Assembly: GCA_023634235.1 (NCBI GenBank)
Contig: JAMKCF010000009.1
Span: 9,362,001 to 9,426,000 of the forward strand
Origin: Pisaster brevispinus
Taxonomy: Eukaryota > Echinodermata > Asteroidea > Forcipulatida > Asteriidae
Reading direction: 5' to 3'
DNA: 64,000 nucleotides
In this document: positions 13,306 to 27,200 of the stretch, in pieces
How the letters are laid out: the number at the start of each line of letters is the position of its first letter
How positions within the stretch are numbered: the first letter of the stretch is position 1
The notes under the pieces: generated by a model
What the model saw: only the letters and a program-made list of their open reading frames with translations
Told to the model about the DNA's origin: nothing
The model's database searches: none
Program-made: the position numbers and the translations under genes

Positions 13306-13905
13306 AACTGACCAATCTTGGAGACGAACCGGCTACTTTCTTAATGCAAGCTGAAATGGTATTTCTCCAAGTCCTGAAGAAGACAAACAAAATCAAGAAT
13401 AAATGTCTTCTGCTTTTCGCTATTGGCTACAGCTGATCGCATCATGTTTGTAATTCTTCCTTTATTCCATCGTTGTTGCACATTGCATTAGGTTTGTAAA
13501 CAGTGCCATGAAAGGGGGTTTACCCAACGAATTACAGCACGTACTATTTTATTTTGTAAGAATTCCTCTGTTTGAAAGTAAAGCTTGGGACTTAATTCCA
13601 TAAAGATGCGAAGAGCAGCGGCTACTGCTCAACTATAGCGAAAACCAATAAAGCACAAGACCGATAATAAATAACACGCGAACATTTGACAGGTCATAGC
13701 CCGTTTTTACTAAAAACATTTGATTGCACGAGTCACAGTGATTCTTTGGAATTTTTAGCACAGATGCAGATGCATTTGTGGCTTGTCATGTCTGAGCGGT
13801 TAAGAGCACAGAACTCAAGAAATGATGTAGGCATTGTTTGTAGAGGACGGTGGAGACGTTCTGAATGCTGCAAAACCGTGTTCGGGAAGATTCCGGTTTG
13901 TTGTA

Positions 13906-13942
13906 AACAACAACAACAACAACACTGACAACAACAACAACC
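13906..13942. repeat. CAA/ACA microsatellite
   Basis: Two short runs of CAA repeats are interrupted by CACTGA. They are about 600 bases upstream of the transporter start and have no evident coding role. Confidence 0.85.
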
Positions 13943-15289
13943 AAACACTGAAATCATTCAGCACATTTGCTCACCTTGTAAACCTTGTGTAATGACAAGC
14001 GAACGTTGTGGATTATTTTATGCACAAGTTCAAAAGTTTTTCGTTTGTTTTTCCTGTAAGAAATAAGCTACTTTTATGAAGAAACTTTTGTTTTAGTTTA
14101 ACTAGGGGAAAAAATCAAATCCTCACTTACCATACAAGAGTGATTTCGGTTTTACTGAAATTTTCCCGAAATTCTTGTTATAATCCCAACGATTGCAAGG
14201 CCTCTCCCTACGTAGAACCAGCCCAAAAAATAGCTTCTCTAAAATTATCGAAAATTATCATACCTATCGATCTTAAAGAACATCCAAGACCAGTGTTTTC
14301 AATCCACTGCTTTCCACCGCCAGGTATCAGATCATTTTGTATAGTGTCCGTCACTTTCAATGTATACAACAATCTCATAACGTTGTCCCACCTTCTGTTT
14401 GAGGTTCTCCCCGGTTTATCACCGCGTGTTTGAACACCTCGTGTATAAAATCTAATCGCCTCAATACACCACCACCGGGTAATTTATTCTACCCACTGTG
14501 TGCTCTCAACACATAAAAATAACTCCGTTCTGACTCAACTCATTGTGCCCGATGGTTTACTTTTCTTGCTGGTGAACAAAAGAGGATCCTTGGGCAACGC
14601 AATTACGAGTTGGAATTTTGGATAACCATTTACTATTTGACAACAGAGTTGTCAGTACATTTGTAGACATGTGATGTTTATCCGCAATGGTTTAATTAAT
14701 GAATAGTGAACATTATTTTAATAACACCAATATGCTTTTCCAAAACAAAAGAGCAGAGTTCTGTGCCGTTATTTTTGAAGAGGTTGCGAGATGAGACGCA
14801 CTGACTCTAAACCAAAGAACAACTTCCGATCTAAAGCATGTTTTTTTTCTGTGACTTGTCCAGTCTGGATTTATGATGTTCTTAACCTCAAGAGTCAAGA
14901 CACACTAACCCAGATCTTTTTTTCTTCTTTTTTTTCGTTGTCTGGAAATTCAGGATGTTATCGAACATCGAAACAGTCTGACTACTTCCTCCATTCGGTA
15001 ATGCTTCCTGTAAAATCAGCTTTGTCCAGAATTATCGATCTGATTTGACCTACAATATTACTCGTGTGCTCATTTATTTTCGAAAGTACTGAAATGTGTT
15101 TGTGGGTGACAGAATGACAACTATCAGCATGAGCTAGATGTCATTTCCAAAATGACCGCCCAATTTACATATTCACGAGAATTCGTTTGGTGGCGTAATG
15201 GGAGAAGGATCATCATTATGCACATTTGTGAATACGTTGGTCCGTTTTCTGGGTTAGATGTTTCGGCCCGAGCCTTTTGGGCTTTTGGT

Positions 15290-16420
15290 TGGCTGAGTGT
15301 GTGTGGGTGTCGGGTGTCCACTCGTTGCCTCCAAAAACTTTGTTTAAAAGGATCCGTTTGTTTTTTGTTTGTTTTTGTTTTTGGACAAAGCGAGGACGTC
15401 CTCACTTCGCTTTCATGTGCAAAACCAATGGGGACGTCACGAAAAAAATACAAGTTCAAACAATGGGAGAACAAAGAAAATTCCTCGATTTACGGGGTCA
15501 ATCGACAAACAATACTGTGGACTTTAACAAAAGGGATCCGGGTTTTTGACATGGCGAGCACGTTCTCGCTTCGCTTTCTTGAACAAAACTGGAGACGCCA
15601 CTAAGTACAAATATGATTAAAGTCCAAACAATCGAAGAACAAAGATAAGTCGTTGATCTATGGGTTCGACCAGCGTGTGTGTGTGTGTTTGTATTGCCTA
15701 CCCTCCGAGGACATTTTACAATAGGGACAATAGGTCCTCACTAGTCGGTTCTTTGTTTTCAGGTGTCCTCACTAGTCATTTGTGTACAAAACCCAAGGGG
15801 ATTGCTTCAATACAGGAACAACAGAAAGTACAATAGGTGTCCTCTAACGTATAGGTTGTGCAGCTGTACCTGTGTGTATGTGTGTGCCCTTACACATGCC
15901 AACTTACGGGGTACTTTTAACAATGGAACAATGGACCCCACAAGGCAATTTCAATAGGAACAATAGGGCCCCACAAGGGAATTCTTTAGAAAAGGGAACA
16001 ATAGAACAACAATAGCAGTACCCCACAAACCGGATCCGTAAGGTTGGGTGTGTGTGTGTGTGTGTGAGCGTGTCTACCCGTTGAAACCGAGGACTTTAAC
16101 AAAAGGGATCCGGGTGTTTGACAGGAGAGCGATGACGTCATTGCTTCGCTTTCGTGTACAAAACCAATGGGGACGTCACTAAAAAAACAAGCCAAGTCCA
16201 AACATGAGTGAACAAAGAGAAGTCCTTGATTTGCGGGATTCAAAACATGGGTTTGTGGGTAGCATGTCTACGCATTCAAACTGAGGACTTTAACAACAGG
16301 GATCCGGGAAAATGACATACCGGGGACAGTCCTCGGTTTGTTCCGTGTACAAAACCAATGGGAACGCCGCTAAAAAAAAGTCCAAACCATGGGATGTCCT
16401 CGGTTTACACTATTTACAAA
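15290..16420. repeat. Degenerate tandem repeat field (GGACGTC / GTCCTCACTAGT type)
   Basis: Recurrent phrases include GACTTTAACAAAAGGGATCC, ACAAAACCAATGGGGACGTC, GTCCAAACA...AACAAAGA and GTCCTCACTAGTC. They recur at intervals of roughly 150-200 bases or less, with short GT-rich runs (for example 16049-16066) between units. Related single units occur at 31480-31620 and 60660-60870. It is non-coding repetitive DNA; the open frames within it are repeat artefacts. Confidence 0.75.
16049..16066. repeat. GT microsatellite
   Basis: A run of nine GT-type dinucleotides inside the 15.3-16.4 kb repeat field. Confidence 0.9.
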
Positions 16421-19400
16421 CATGTGTGTGTAGGCGTATGTGTAAAGCTTCAAGAATTGGCAACAGCGATGGTTATACTTACTGAGCATTGGTTGCATTT
16501 TGTTTTTGTCTTATTTTTTGTTTCATTTGCATATTCCTGACCTGCAGCATTTCCTTTTTGTGATGTCACACAGCAGCGCCCTCACTGTCATATTATAGTG
16601 CATTTAAGAAACAAATTACCCAAAGAAACAATGCGAGTGTCAACTAAAATGGACTCTCGGGAAGATCCAGGATCTGCCCCTATCTTGATTGTCTTACTAT
16701 TTACCAATTGTGTATACCTTCTAAAGGCCATTTTTAACAAGTAAGCAATAAAAAGGCAATAAAGCCCTCTTATTGCACCACAGATAATAAAAGGTGTCAT
16801 CACAGTAGTTAGGTCAACAATTTCTGGTAATAATGCCCAAACACTGGGCCAGTCGATCCCTAACCAAAATAAAGAATTGCTTCAGCCTCGGGGTAGAACT
16901 CTACAGGCCTAGTTATCTGTAGAGTGCGTTTATATAGATTTATAATAGGCTCCTGCAAACACCCGCTTACATTGTAAAACTGAACTGTGAAGATACCACT
17001 TAATTTGAAGAAGCTGATTTATGATTTTGTAAATAAATTAGCTCATATCTTAATTTTATCGGATCTGATGTAGAAATGGGAAAGAAGCCCGTAACAAGCC
17101 ACCAATGTAAAACAAAAATGTACATAATGTACTTATCTTCACTTTAAAGCACTGTAGTTTTTGATATAAACTATTTTGAGAAAGGATTTCCTTTGAAAAA
17201 TCCAAAGAATATTATGGTTTGGATAATTTTTCACCCCAAAGCTTTGTATAGTTTCTCAGATTTCTGATGGTTGGTGTCCGTTGGCGAATGCTGCGGTCAT
17301 TGGATGCGGTTGACTACCTGTCACAGCACTAAACTTGGATGGATTAGACGGATGGTTTCGCTTGTGAAATAATACCTTGACAGTTTTTTGCTTTTTTTTC
17401 TCAGCATGTAAACACTGTAATCAGCTGAAACTTTTATTGTATTTTTCTTTATAAATGCTGCCTACAAAATCAGCATACACATTGGCATAACAGAAACCTT
17501 AACTATTTTCAACCGTTTGGGAAATTTTGCAATACACCGTGATCGCACCTACTCGGACGTCGGGCCAAAATGCGCGATTTTGTGTCCGTCGGTGTATTTG
17601 TTGAGATCACAACACTCCTAATTTCTCAAATTTGGTGTTCTCTGCTAATAACCGACAGCGGCACATGTACGCCAAGAGTAATTTTCCCTGACATCAACTC
17701 TTCTTCATTATGATCTTATACGAGGAGTGTAGTGTTGAAATCTGCACTGCTTAGTTACGATGGTAGGCTATAAAAAAAAATTGCCAAATCCTATCGTCAG
17801 TGAAGACAGTAACCCAAAGAGTAATACATTTTTAAGCGTTTAAACTGAGTAGTAAAATCAAAGAAAATTGTGATATAGCTCTAATAATTGTTGATAAAGT
17901 TCAGATAGTTTGACAAAATCTGGTTGGAGCGTAAAGGCACTGATTACAAGAGGTTAGCAAATGTATTTAGAAGTAAACATAGTGATTTGGGATTTAACAA
18001 CCATATCCAACAGATTCATTCTAACAGATTTTATTTTGTAGCACCTTTTAGTTTGATTCTTAGTTTTTAGTATTTTTTTTTTAAATAGCTAGCAGATGAA
18101 AGATTAAATAATCTAATCAAATGTGACAATGTGCAATCCATTTTAGAACCACATTTTCAAGTAGCATTAGAACTGTTAGCAAAACATTGTTTTTTCCCCC
18201 AGCACATTCGTAAAGGAAAGTTGTCAAAAGTTTACATTACCACTTCGGAATCTTTCCAGCAGAAGCAGCAACAAGTAGCAGATTCTCGGTGACGATAAAC
18301 TCAAGAGAGTTGAGTATTTATGAAAATTATGCACAGGATGCATTCACCAAGTTCCGCTTTGGCCAGCTTCCTGTGGATCACACTGTCCGCTCTTACCGAG
18401 ACCTTGCCCACATTGCACTGTGACACTTGACACTAGTCCAGTGCTCTCCTTTTTATAGCCACTCCCAAGTTGAATTTTCAAGCCCCAGACCAATCTATCA
18501 AGTCACCGGTGACCTGTAGCCATAAAAGATGCCCAAATCAGATCTTGGGGTCCTCCAGCGCTGCTCCATTACTCTGAACCACTGTTCAAAGAAGAACTTC
18601 TTTTTGTTGCGGTCACAAAGTATGAAGGCTTATCATTAAAAAAAACAAGCAAAGAATTTGATTGAAGAGTTGCCGACTTTGGACAAGTATAACGGGAAGT
18701 CTCAGTTTGGCCAGACATTGAGTAAAGGGAATTGTCCAAACGCTTTGACAAAGATGGCCTCTGGAAATCATTGTGGGTATAACCGTGACAAAACATCGTT
18801 GGGGAAAAACACAAAATCATCAAACCGGCTCCTGGTTTTTAGGAAACATATTTTGGGATTAATGTTTGTTTTTACAAGAAAATTGATTCTTCGGTCAAGT
18901 ACAGTTTATTTACATAGGCAAAGATGAATATCATGTTTCAAGAGGATGGTATAGAGTGTTTCTCTAAGACCATAAGTACATAACCTATTTTGTAAGTCTT
19001 TAGATTAAAACTTGGAAATAAATTTATATCGTCAAAACTAAACCGTGTTGGAACAAATGTTTTATTTGTCAATGACTATGGTTTTGGTTCTTGTCCTGCT
19101 TTATTTCTCCCACAACTTATTTTAAAAGAGGCCTATTGCAGAAGGGGCTGTAAAAAAACAAAACAATGGAAATTGGTGCTTAAAAGCAGAAGTTGAGTCC
19201 AAAGTTAATCAAATGTTTTCTGTTTCTACCACCTCTAACTGTACATACTGGTTATCCATAGCTCGACAGTGGAATGGGGAAAATTAAATTGGTCAGTTTG
19301 AAATTAATTTTTTTGCCCAAGTTTTCTGCAACACATAGGCCTAGCAATTTGTCTGCACTATTGACACACATTCTTACAAATAATTCCGTGAGGCGTGAGG

Positions 19401-20249
19401 ACTGGAGTAGATGCAAAGCCGTAAAATGCCGCGTTGTAAACGACGTTATCGTCCTAATGGGAATTTAATTGCTACCAATAAAACAGCTGTTGAAAAGTAG
19501 CAAGGTGTTAACAAGTCATTTACAAGTCATTTACACCCAATTAAAGAGATAATGGCTACTATAAAATGTCACAAACATTACACCTTTATTGTTTAGTCAA
19601 ATAAATCATCACATTGGAATCGATGGGTTTCTGAGTAATGTACTAATGCGCCTTATACTAGAGTAGCATTTCATCACGTGCCCCCCTGCCCACGCCCAGC
19701 CCCTGCTAGCCTGAGTCGACTACCCAAACTAAATTGAAAAAACTGTCTACGCGCTTGTATTGATTACAAAGGCCCAGCACTATTCTTTTTGGCCCTGCCG
19801 GGTATGAAAAGAAAACAATACGGTTTTGCACACTGATTTTCAAAAAGGCCCCTTCCCATTAGCCTATATCAGACGGGCACAATGTTTGGAAGGAGTTCTT
19901 TCCCTATGGAAGGAGGTTGTGTCCGAAAGATGGTCCCCCTCCGAAGTGGGCACAACTTCATGGAGCTATATATACTTAAGCACAAAAAGTAGCTGAGAAA
20001 ACAAAAAGGATGCTTACCAGAATAAGGCTACCAGCCAAAATAACATGCCACACGTACGTGGCTGGTATCCTGCTCATTTTATAGCTAAGCAGAAAATTGT
20101 TGAGCAATAATTGCTGCATAAAAGCAGCTCTTTGAAATTGGGTCCTGGTTCAGACGCGGCGGCTTATTATGAGGCCTTTCATGCATTTGACGTCACTCTC
20201 TCAAACAGTGCTCTTAGGCCGTGTACAAATGGATGTCTTTTGCAGACAG

Positions 20250-20346
20250 AACGTTGAAGAATAGGACTTCTCGGTGTCCCGGCTGTATGGTAGCCGCAGT
20301 GGCTACGGCCGGGACACTCCGAAAGTCCCATTCTTCAGCGTTGTCG
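20250..20346. repeat. Long hairpin (foldback element core)
   Basis: The left arm reads AACGTTGAAGAATAGGACTT then CTCGGTGTCCCGGC. The right arm is its near-complement, GGCCGGGACACTCCGAAAGT then CCCATTCTTCAGCGTTG. The centre holds a second perfect stem, GTAGCC and GGCTAC, around GCAGT. The flank TTAGGCCGTGTACAAATGG on the left resembles the element at 10267-10412. Confidence 0.7.
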
Positions 20347-21130
20347 TTGCAGCCAATAGCCATGCAAAGCTGCAGCCAACAGCCATGCATAGCCGCAGCC
20401 GAAGTCACTTTATTAGGATACAGCCGGCCTCTACTGAGCAAAGGAGGGCAGCTCATCGGACGATGCTCTGCTCATCGTCTGGTGCGTACAAACGTGCGTG
20501 TGACCTCAGCGTACCAGCAATGTTGCGCGTTATGCAAATTGACAACCTCGTTCCCAATGATCGATTTTGGCCCCGAATGCCTTGCTCGTTCTGTCCTGCC
20601 AGATGAATTGTGTAAATCATTGAGGAAGACACTTAATTCGCGAAAAGTAAAAAAAAAACAAATAAAAACCCACACAAACAAACAAACAAACTATTAACGG
20701 TCCCCGTGTACAAATCTTGCGCTGTCAGCGTCCAAGCAAAAAAAAGCAATGGCAGTGATACGTGCATCTTGCGTGTATACGGATCGGGTTTATTCATTAA
20801 TCTCTTTGATAAAGATCAATGGGTTTTTGACCCATTGCGCGGGGTAGCGCAATTACATGCGCCTTTCCTGTCCCCCATGTTGGGAGTCAAAATGTAAACA
20901 AAGAAATTGACCTCCAATTTGTGAAAATGTGGGTGGGCTAGATGCGCATTTTGCTGAGGTGCGAAAACCGCGCGCTGCAAAGGGGTCAATATACGATAAG
21001 GAAATAAATTACAAAGCTGAAAAAAAATAATAAAAGCAGCTGCACCAATTTCATCTTAAGATATTTTTCCCTTCTTAATGACAAATTGAAAACAAATAAC
21101 GAAAGAGGCGTGTCTTTGGGGCGATACGTT

Positions 21131-21201
21131 TTGGTCCCACGGTGGGCAAAGTTCAACGTTAGTTAATTTCGGAAGTGCGCCCTCTCTGTGTATTCAAGAT
21201 G
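21131..21201 (+). promoter_or_regulatory. Probable TATA-less promoter with YY1-like site over the start codon
   Basis: The start codon of the cysteine synthase-like gene is embedded in CAAGATGGCGGC, which matches the vertebrate YY1 motif AANATGGCGGC that commonly overlaps start codons of housekeeping and mitochondrial genes. About 20 bases upstream is TTTCGGAAGTG, with an ETS-type GGAA core. No TATA box is seen. The assignment is by motif resemblance only. Confidence 0.4.
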
Positions 21202-24194
21202 GCGGCGCCCGTGCGAAAATTTGTCTGCAAACATTCTCCGCATATTAGGCAATTTTACAGAACGATATGGAAGGTAAATCTTACTTATTTGTTTAAAAAA
21301 GGGTCGGAACACTTGTTTCACCCTAGAAACATTGGAAAACATTGGTGTTTTTTTTTGTAAATACAGCGAGCATTTTGCAAAGGCCAAAGTCAATGTGGTG
21401 GGCTGGGCACTTTACCATGCTTACTCGGTCGAGTTTCTCGATGCATTGATAATGGGCTTTGGCATCCTTTAGAAAATGCTGAGTCATGTAATACAAGGCC
21501 GAGTCATGGTTACGCGTTGTATGATTGATACCATTCATTACCGTATGATTGATATTGATAGTGCCACTAATTATTATTAAAAACACAGTTTGTGTAGTGA
21601 ACTTTTAACAGAATTGTAACAGTAACACTGTCTAGTGTCTGTAACAACAGTCATTCAGTACACCTAGAACACTTAGTGCTTACTCAACTGACTTACGTCG
21701 TGTTTTTTTTCGAAAATTTCCTAACATTCAGTACATCTAAAACATTGCGAGAAAAAAAGTGCCATAAAAATCGCACAATTTTAATACATAGTCTAAGGGA
21801 CGTGACCAATAAGAGCTACAGTAATATAAAACACCAGTGTTTTATTAGCTGTGATAACTGTAGCTCTTCTTGGTCAGCTTGCCCTCTATTTCTGAACCTC
21901 CTTTCTCTATGCTCTATCATGTCCATCGCTCCATTGCTTGCCCGAGTTCACAGGTTTCTGTGACAAGCCCCGCGAGAACTCGAACCCACAACTTGTAGTA
22001 ATTGACAGTACTTTGAAATGGTGCTGTACAACACATGGGAATGAAGATCGAAGCCTGCATGTAAGTTGACAGAATTTAACACCACACTACAAGTCTGATA
22101 ATTCCTACTTTACTTGATTGACAACTATTTCTGGCTTTTTCTTTAGGACAGTATCCGAGGAGGCTTCGTAGGGATGGTTGGCAAGTAAGTTCACATTTCG
22201 GTAACGGTTTATAATAATTGTTTGGTTTGCGGTAACGCCATGTGATTGTATCTTCTTTGCTGTGTAGATTAAAGTTGTCTCGCTGTTTAGTTTACTATCA
22301 CTGAGTAGTCCAGACGATGACTAGGGCAGGCTAGTCCAAATGCTGAGACCAATAATTACTCACTCCGCGGCAGTGAAGTTCATTACAAGAAGTCCCCTCA
22401 ATCCACTCAGCTAAAGCAGTAGTCCAGGCTAAAGCAGGACAATTCTTTTCAGACCTAGAAAGTCCCTCGAATTCTGAAATCTCACTCCGCGGTAGTTGAA
22501 TAACAGCAACTTATAAGAATAATCTACAACCGTATTGTGTTACCTTAAACCAAACTGATACCTCATCTTGCTTGCAATTCCTCAAAATCTATTTCAGTAA
22601 TGTTTACATTTCAGTTGTTCTGCAATCTTATGCAATAACAGTGTGAGGAGCCAGTATTGGCTGGGTTGGTGATAAACAGCGGCCAGCCACCAACCAAGGT
22701 CATTACCACGTAGTGAAGACCATTAATAATAACCTTTAGCGTAAATTAAAAACAGAAACAATTATCAGAATTTGTGTTTTTTCTTACGCCGAGACTCTTA
22801 GAATTGTTCTATTCATTTTCAAGGGCCATTCTTTAGGCTGTTCAATTTTTGAATGGGAGCTAATCACGTACACATATTTAACTACATGCATATATATTCA
22901 AGAACCAGACTATGAGCTTTGAAAGTAACAGTGCGATAAATAGAAATACTTTGGTTGGTGTACGGCGTTATGCTTTGAATTATGTTGGTTTCATGCGCAT
23001 GCCAGCTACCTTAAATTGATACATTGTCTTTGAGTTCAAGCACGCGCGTGATATACATGTACACGTGGCACAATCTGTCCTTGCCAAAAAATACAAAAAC
23101 AATATGTGCATAAAGAGAAAAAACCCAGTTGGTTTGATAGTTCCCACACAACAAACACAGTGCATACAGACCTTTTAAATGTTATCCAATAATCTTGTTT
23201 AGGGGCCATGTATTTGCTAAGTCTCAGAGCTAGTCTTTTTATCACATGTTAGTACATCCCATGTGACCAGTCTTTGACCAATCAGAAAACAAACTCTCCG
23301 AGGTGCTTATTAATAGTCATTCAAAAATGTCTTTATTGCTTTAACAACATCAATTTCTTTGAATTCCTTAAAACCAATTATTCATTAGGACACCCCTAAT
23401 TCGTCTAGAGAGCCTGAGTAAAGAAACAGGATGTGACATCACCGTCAAGGTAGAGTCTGCAAATGGAGGAGGTTCAGTCAAAGACAGAGCTGCAGCCTTC
23501 CTCATCAAAGATGCTCTAGAGAAAGGTAGGGTGACCTTTAGCGTGACTGATGTTTGGAATAGTATTTTTTTTTAAATGGTTACCATCGCTCATGAACAAC
23601 TACTCCAGAGACATGCTTTGTAAGCTGAGTCTCTATTACATTGAATAGCCATCTCCAAAGTCGCAATTATGTACCTGATAACCAGCTAATCCCAGCCAAC
23701 TCATCCACCCAACGAATTAACAGACACTATCCATCTGTGGAATTCACTGCCCAAGCGAGTTGTTGAGTCACCAACCCTGGATATTTTCAAGAACAGACTA
23801 AGGGGTGTCACCTTCAGCTACTCACCCATCCCCCAGACAAAATACTAAATAATTGCTTTTACTTGCACACACGTATATGGTTTTATGCCTTGAGTTTGGT
23901 CTGCACCTGGGCCAAATTTTAACATGTTTAATGGCTCTGCGCTTCAGGTCACCTTTGCAAGCACTAAATTTTTGCGCTAGCTGTGTAAGCGAAGAATGCC
24001 TAGTAACGTGGAGTACGCACGCGCACAAGCAAAGAAATCCCTGCTTACCCGTGAAATACGCTTGGCGTAAGCGGAATTCTTTGCTTTCGTAAGCGCCGAT
24101 TCTTTGCTTACGGTAAGCAGAGCCAAGAAATTGGGCCCTGCTTGTTTGCACCTCAACCAATGACTCCAGAAGAGGTTGATGAACAGTACAGGAA

Positions 24195-24227
<33 letters not shown>

Positions 24228-27200
24228 ATCACTTTCCTCAATGTGTATTTTCTTGCCTCAAGGTTTTTTTGTTTTCTTCTTGTTTAAAGCCTGACCTTTT
24301 AAACTAACTATTGTCCTTTTATCGCTTTTAATTAGGTCAACTGAAGCCAGGGGGCACTGTGGTGGAAGGAACTGCGGGCAACACAGGTAAAGGTCTCGCA
24401 GGAATTATGCATGATTGTTTTTGTCAGCCGAGGGTTTTGATTGAGGACCATTGAGTTCCTCATTGGGGAGTTGAAACATACCCCCAACTGGGATAGTTTG
24501 GGTTGTACCAATAATAGGATCCACAGTCACACACCATAATAATTTGAATATGTTTTCCTCCCGGGGTGGGAGAGGGAGGCACTTCCACACACCGCCCTCT
24601 AAGCAATGCAATCAGTAATCAGACTGCGAGTTGTTTTTTTGTTGATCAGTTTAGTGATGCACTCGTTTTCCAATATTTAGAGTCCTAATGAAAGGGGGGG
24701 GGGTTTACAAGTCTCTAACTTCATGTTAAAATGGTGTAAAATGCCATTTTATTTTATACTCTTTCAAGGAGAGTTTGGAAACATGATGTCATCGGACAGC
24801 AAAAAACAAATTAGTCTGAACAATCCAAAGAGCAATTCAATGCAGTTTTGATTGAATATCGCAGAATGCAGGAATGAACTGGAAATTCTCCGTTCAAAAA
24901 TGTACAGACTGTAATTTGGAATATGAAGAAAAACAAATTAGTTGAAGGGTTTCAAAAACAGTGGTATTCTACATCGTTTTAACGTGAGGTGTTCATAATG
25001 ACTCTTTTGGAAAATGAGTGGATCACAAAAGTGAATTTAATTTTGCCCTCGGAGACTCAACATTAGTGAACAAACCCTTCTGGCATTTTGTAAAATGTTG
25101 TGACTACATCACGTGGCAGTGTTGACTTTGTTGATTTAACTTCCCAAGATTGTTTACCCGTACTTCTTTTTTCTTGTCTCCCACTTGACAGGCATCGGCC
25201 TTGCTCATATATGCAACGCTATGGGGTTTAAGTGTGTCATTTTTATGCCCAACACCCAATCCCAAGAGAAGATCGACTTGATGAGAGTACTTGGAGCTAC
25301 GGTTTACCCTGTACCAGCTGTGGCATACACTGACCCAGACAACTACAACCATCAGGTAGTGCCTCTTTAAGATTTAATGACCCCCCAATCCCAAATGCCA
25401 CAACATTTCCTGCCCGCTCCCAACCCTCCCCCACCCCCCCCCCCCCCTCAAAAAAAGAAGAAGACGAGGAGATTGTCGGAACATAGGGGTGTCGGAATGT
25501 AGAGGTGTCGGCTTATAGAAGAGTCACTTTATACCTCCTAAAATTTGGTCATAGTTTCAGACTTTTTGGTCAGCTATGACTCTCACCCCAGAGCTAAGCA
25601 AACAAACAAACAAACAAACAAAAACTATACAAATATTGACCCCTTTGAAGTATAATAGTTTAAGAAAAAGAGGTAATTTTTTCTCAGTCACAGGCATCTG
25701 AAAGCACACAATTCTGTGCAACAAGGTTTTTTTTCTTTCTTTCATTATTTTCTTGCAATTTTGATGGCCAGTAGAGCCCAAATTTTTACAGGTTTAATAT
25801 ATTATGCATATGTTGGGATACACCAAGTGAGGATGCTGGTCTTTGACAATTACCAAAAGTGTACCCTGACTTTGAAAAGGATAAACATAAGACAAAGATT
25901 TCAATAGTCTTTAGGTAATTCAAGTCTGTTTTCATTAAAATTCTGAAACAGACTGAACTAAGCATTGTAGTTCTAACCAGTTCTCTAAATAATGTTAAAG
26001 TACATCCATTGGTTTTGACAGACAAAGGCCCGGGTTTATTTGTCTACCCATGGAATGCATAGAGTTTCATCTTTGAGAGGGTATTGCCATGTTTAATCAG
26101 CAAAGGGCACTTCTGTTGGAAAAGGTGAAAGTCTATATGGAAAGCTGTTGAAGAGGCACCAAGGCCAAGACCAGGGCAACAGATGCCATGGCCTCCATGG
26201 CCTCCGTGTAATTCCAGGCAGGCTACTAACACATCAGGGCATATTGATAATACCAGCTGCCAGCACATTTCATTTCAAATATTGAATTTTATGTCAATCC
26301 AGTCAATCACTGTGTCTACATTACAGGCCAAGAGATACGCAGAGAGCCTGGAAAATGCAATCTGGACCAACCAGTTTGATAACACTGCAAACCTAAGAGC
26401 ACATTACGAAACAACAGGGCCAGAGATATGGGATCAAACCGGTAAGCATACGTTCAGGATATAATCAATGTGTTATGGCTCCTCATTTAACATCTTAATA
26501 AGGAAGAACCGGTACCGGTAACTCAAAGTAAAGTTTTCGGCTCAATTTTTATGATTTGGGGTTGAATAAAGAAAAATTGACTCAGGATTAGTGTGCTGGC
26601 GTGCCACCAACTGAGCCATCTAGCCCTGATGTTGGCAGTCTCCCTATTTTGTCAATATCTTTGTTCGGGGTGCCAGTCAGAAGCCATTCAACCTGTAACT
26701 GCCGTATAGCCAGGGGTCGCACCCAAGTTTACGATACAAACTGGGAAGCGACAGATGAGGGATCACCTTTTATTTCTGCTGAAATTTGTTATTCATTCAC
26801 TTTTTGTTTAATTTCAGATGGGAAAGTTGATGCTGTTGTTTTTTCAACTGGTACTGGTGGAACATTAGCTGGTAAGTTATGGCTTGTGTTTGTGCTATGA
26901 GCCAGCTGATATGGTATTTAACGTCATCTAGATTTCACCCAACCAAGCAGTTAATTTTGTGTTTAAAGATTTTATACAGGATTGGTAAGGATAAAAAACT
27001 TCACTGTTTAATTTCAGTCTGAAAGCTTATTGATTATGAAGTTCATACTTTGTGAAATATTTCCCTCTAGAATAAAGCCAATTCGAGAAAACTGTACCTG
27101 AAAACCTAAAAAAAAATCTAACAGCTGATTACAATCAAAATTAAGGACAATGTGTTTACATGCTGAAAATTGTCCATGGTTTTTCATTATTTTCTCCTAT

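Larger units (their letters stand above)
13306..21130. other. Intergenic region between divergently transcribed genes
   Basis: This lies upstream of both the minus-strand transporter (start 13305) and the plus-strand cysteine synthase-like gene (start 21199). I find no convincing exon. A roughly 70-codon open frame at about 18211-18423, ending with FGQLPVDHTVRSYRDLAHI and a short tail before a stop, is suggestive but unrecognised. The region contains a CAA repeat at 13906-13942, repetitive DNA at 15290-16420, and a hairpin element near 20250-20346. Confidence 0.6.

Noticed and set aside
15152..15604. 150-codon open frame on the plus strand
   Set aside because: It lies inside the degenerate tandem repeat field at 15290-16420 and shows no protein family features.
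20221..20697. 158-codon open frame on the plus strand
   Set aside because: It runs through the hairpin element at 20250-20346; the coding potential comes from the palindrome, and overlapping frames on both strands are equally open.
23822..24241. 139-codon minus-strand frame with a poly-serine start
   Set aside because: The serine run is the GAT microsatellite read backwards; the rest is intronic repeat.
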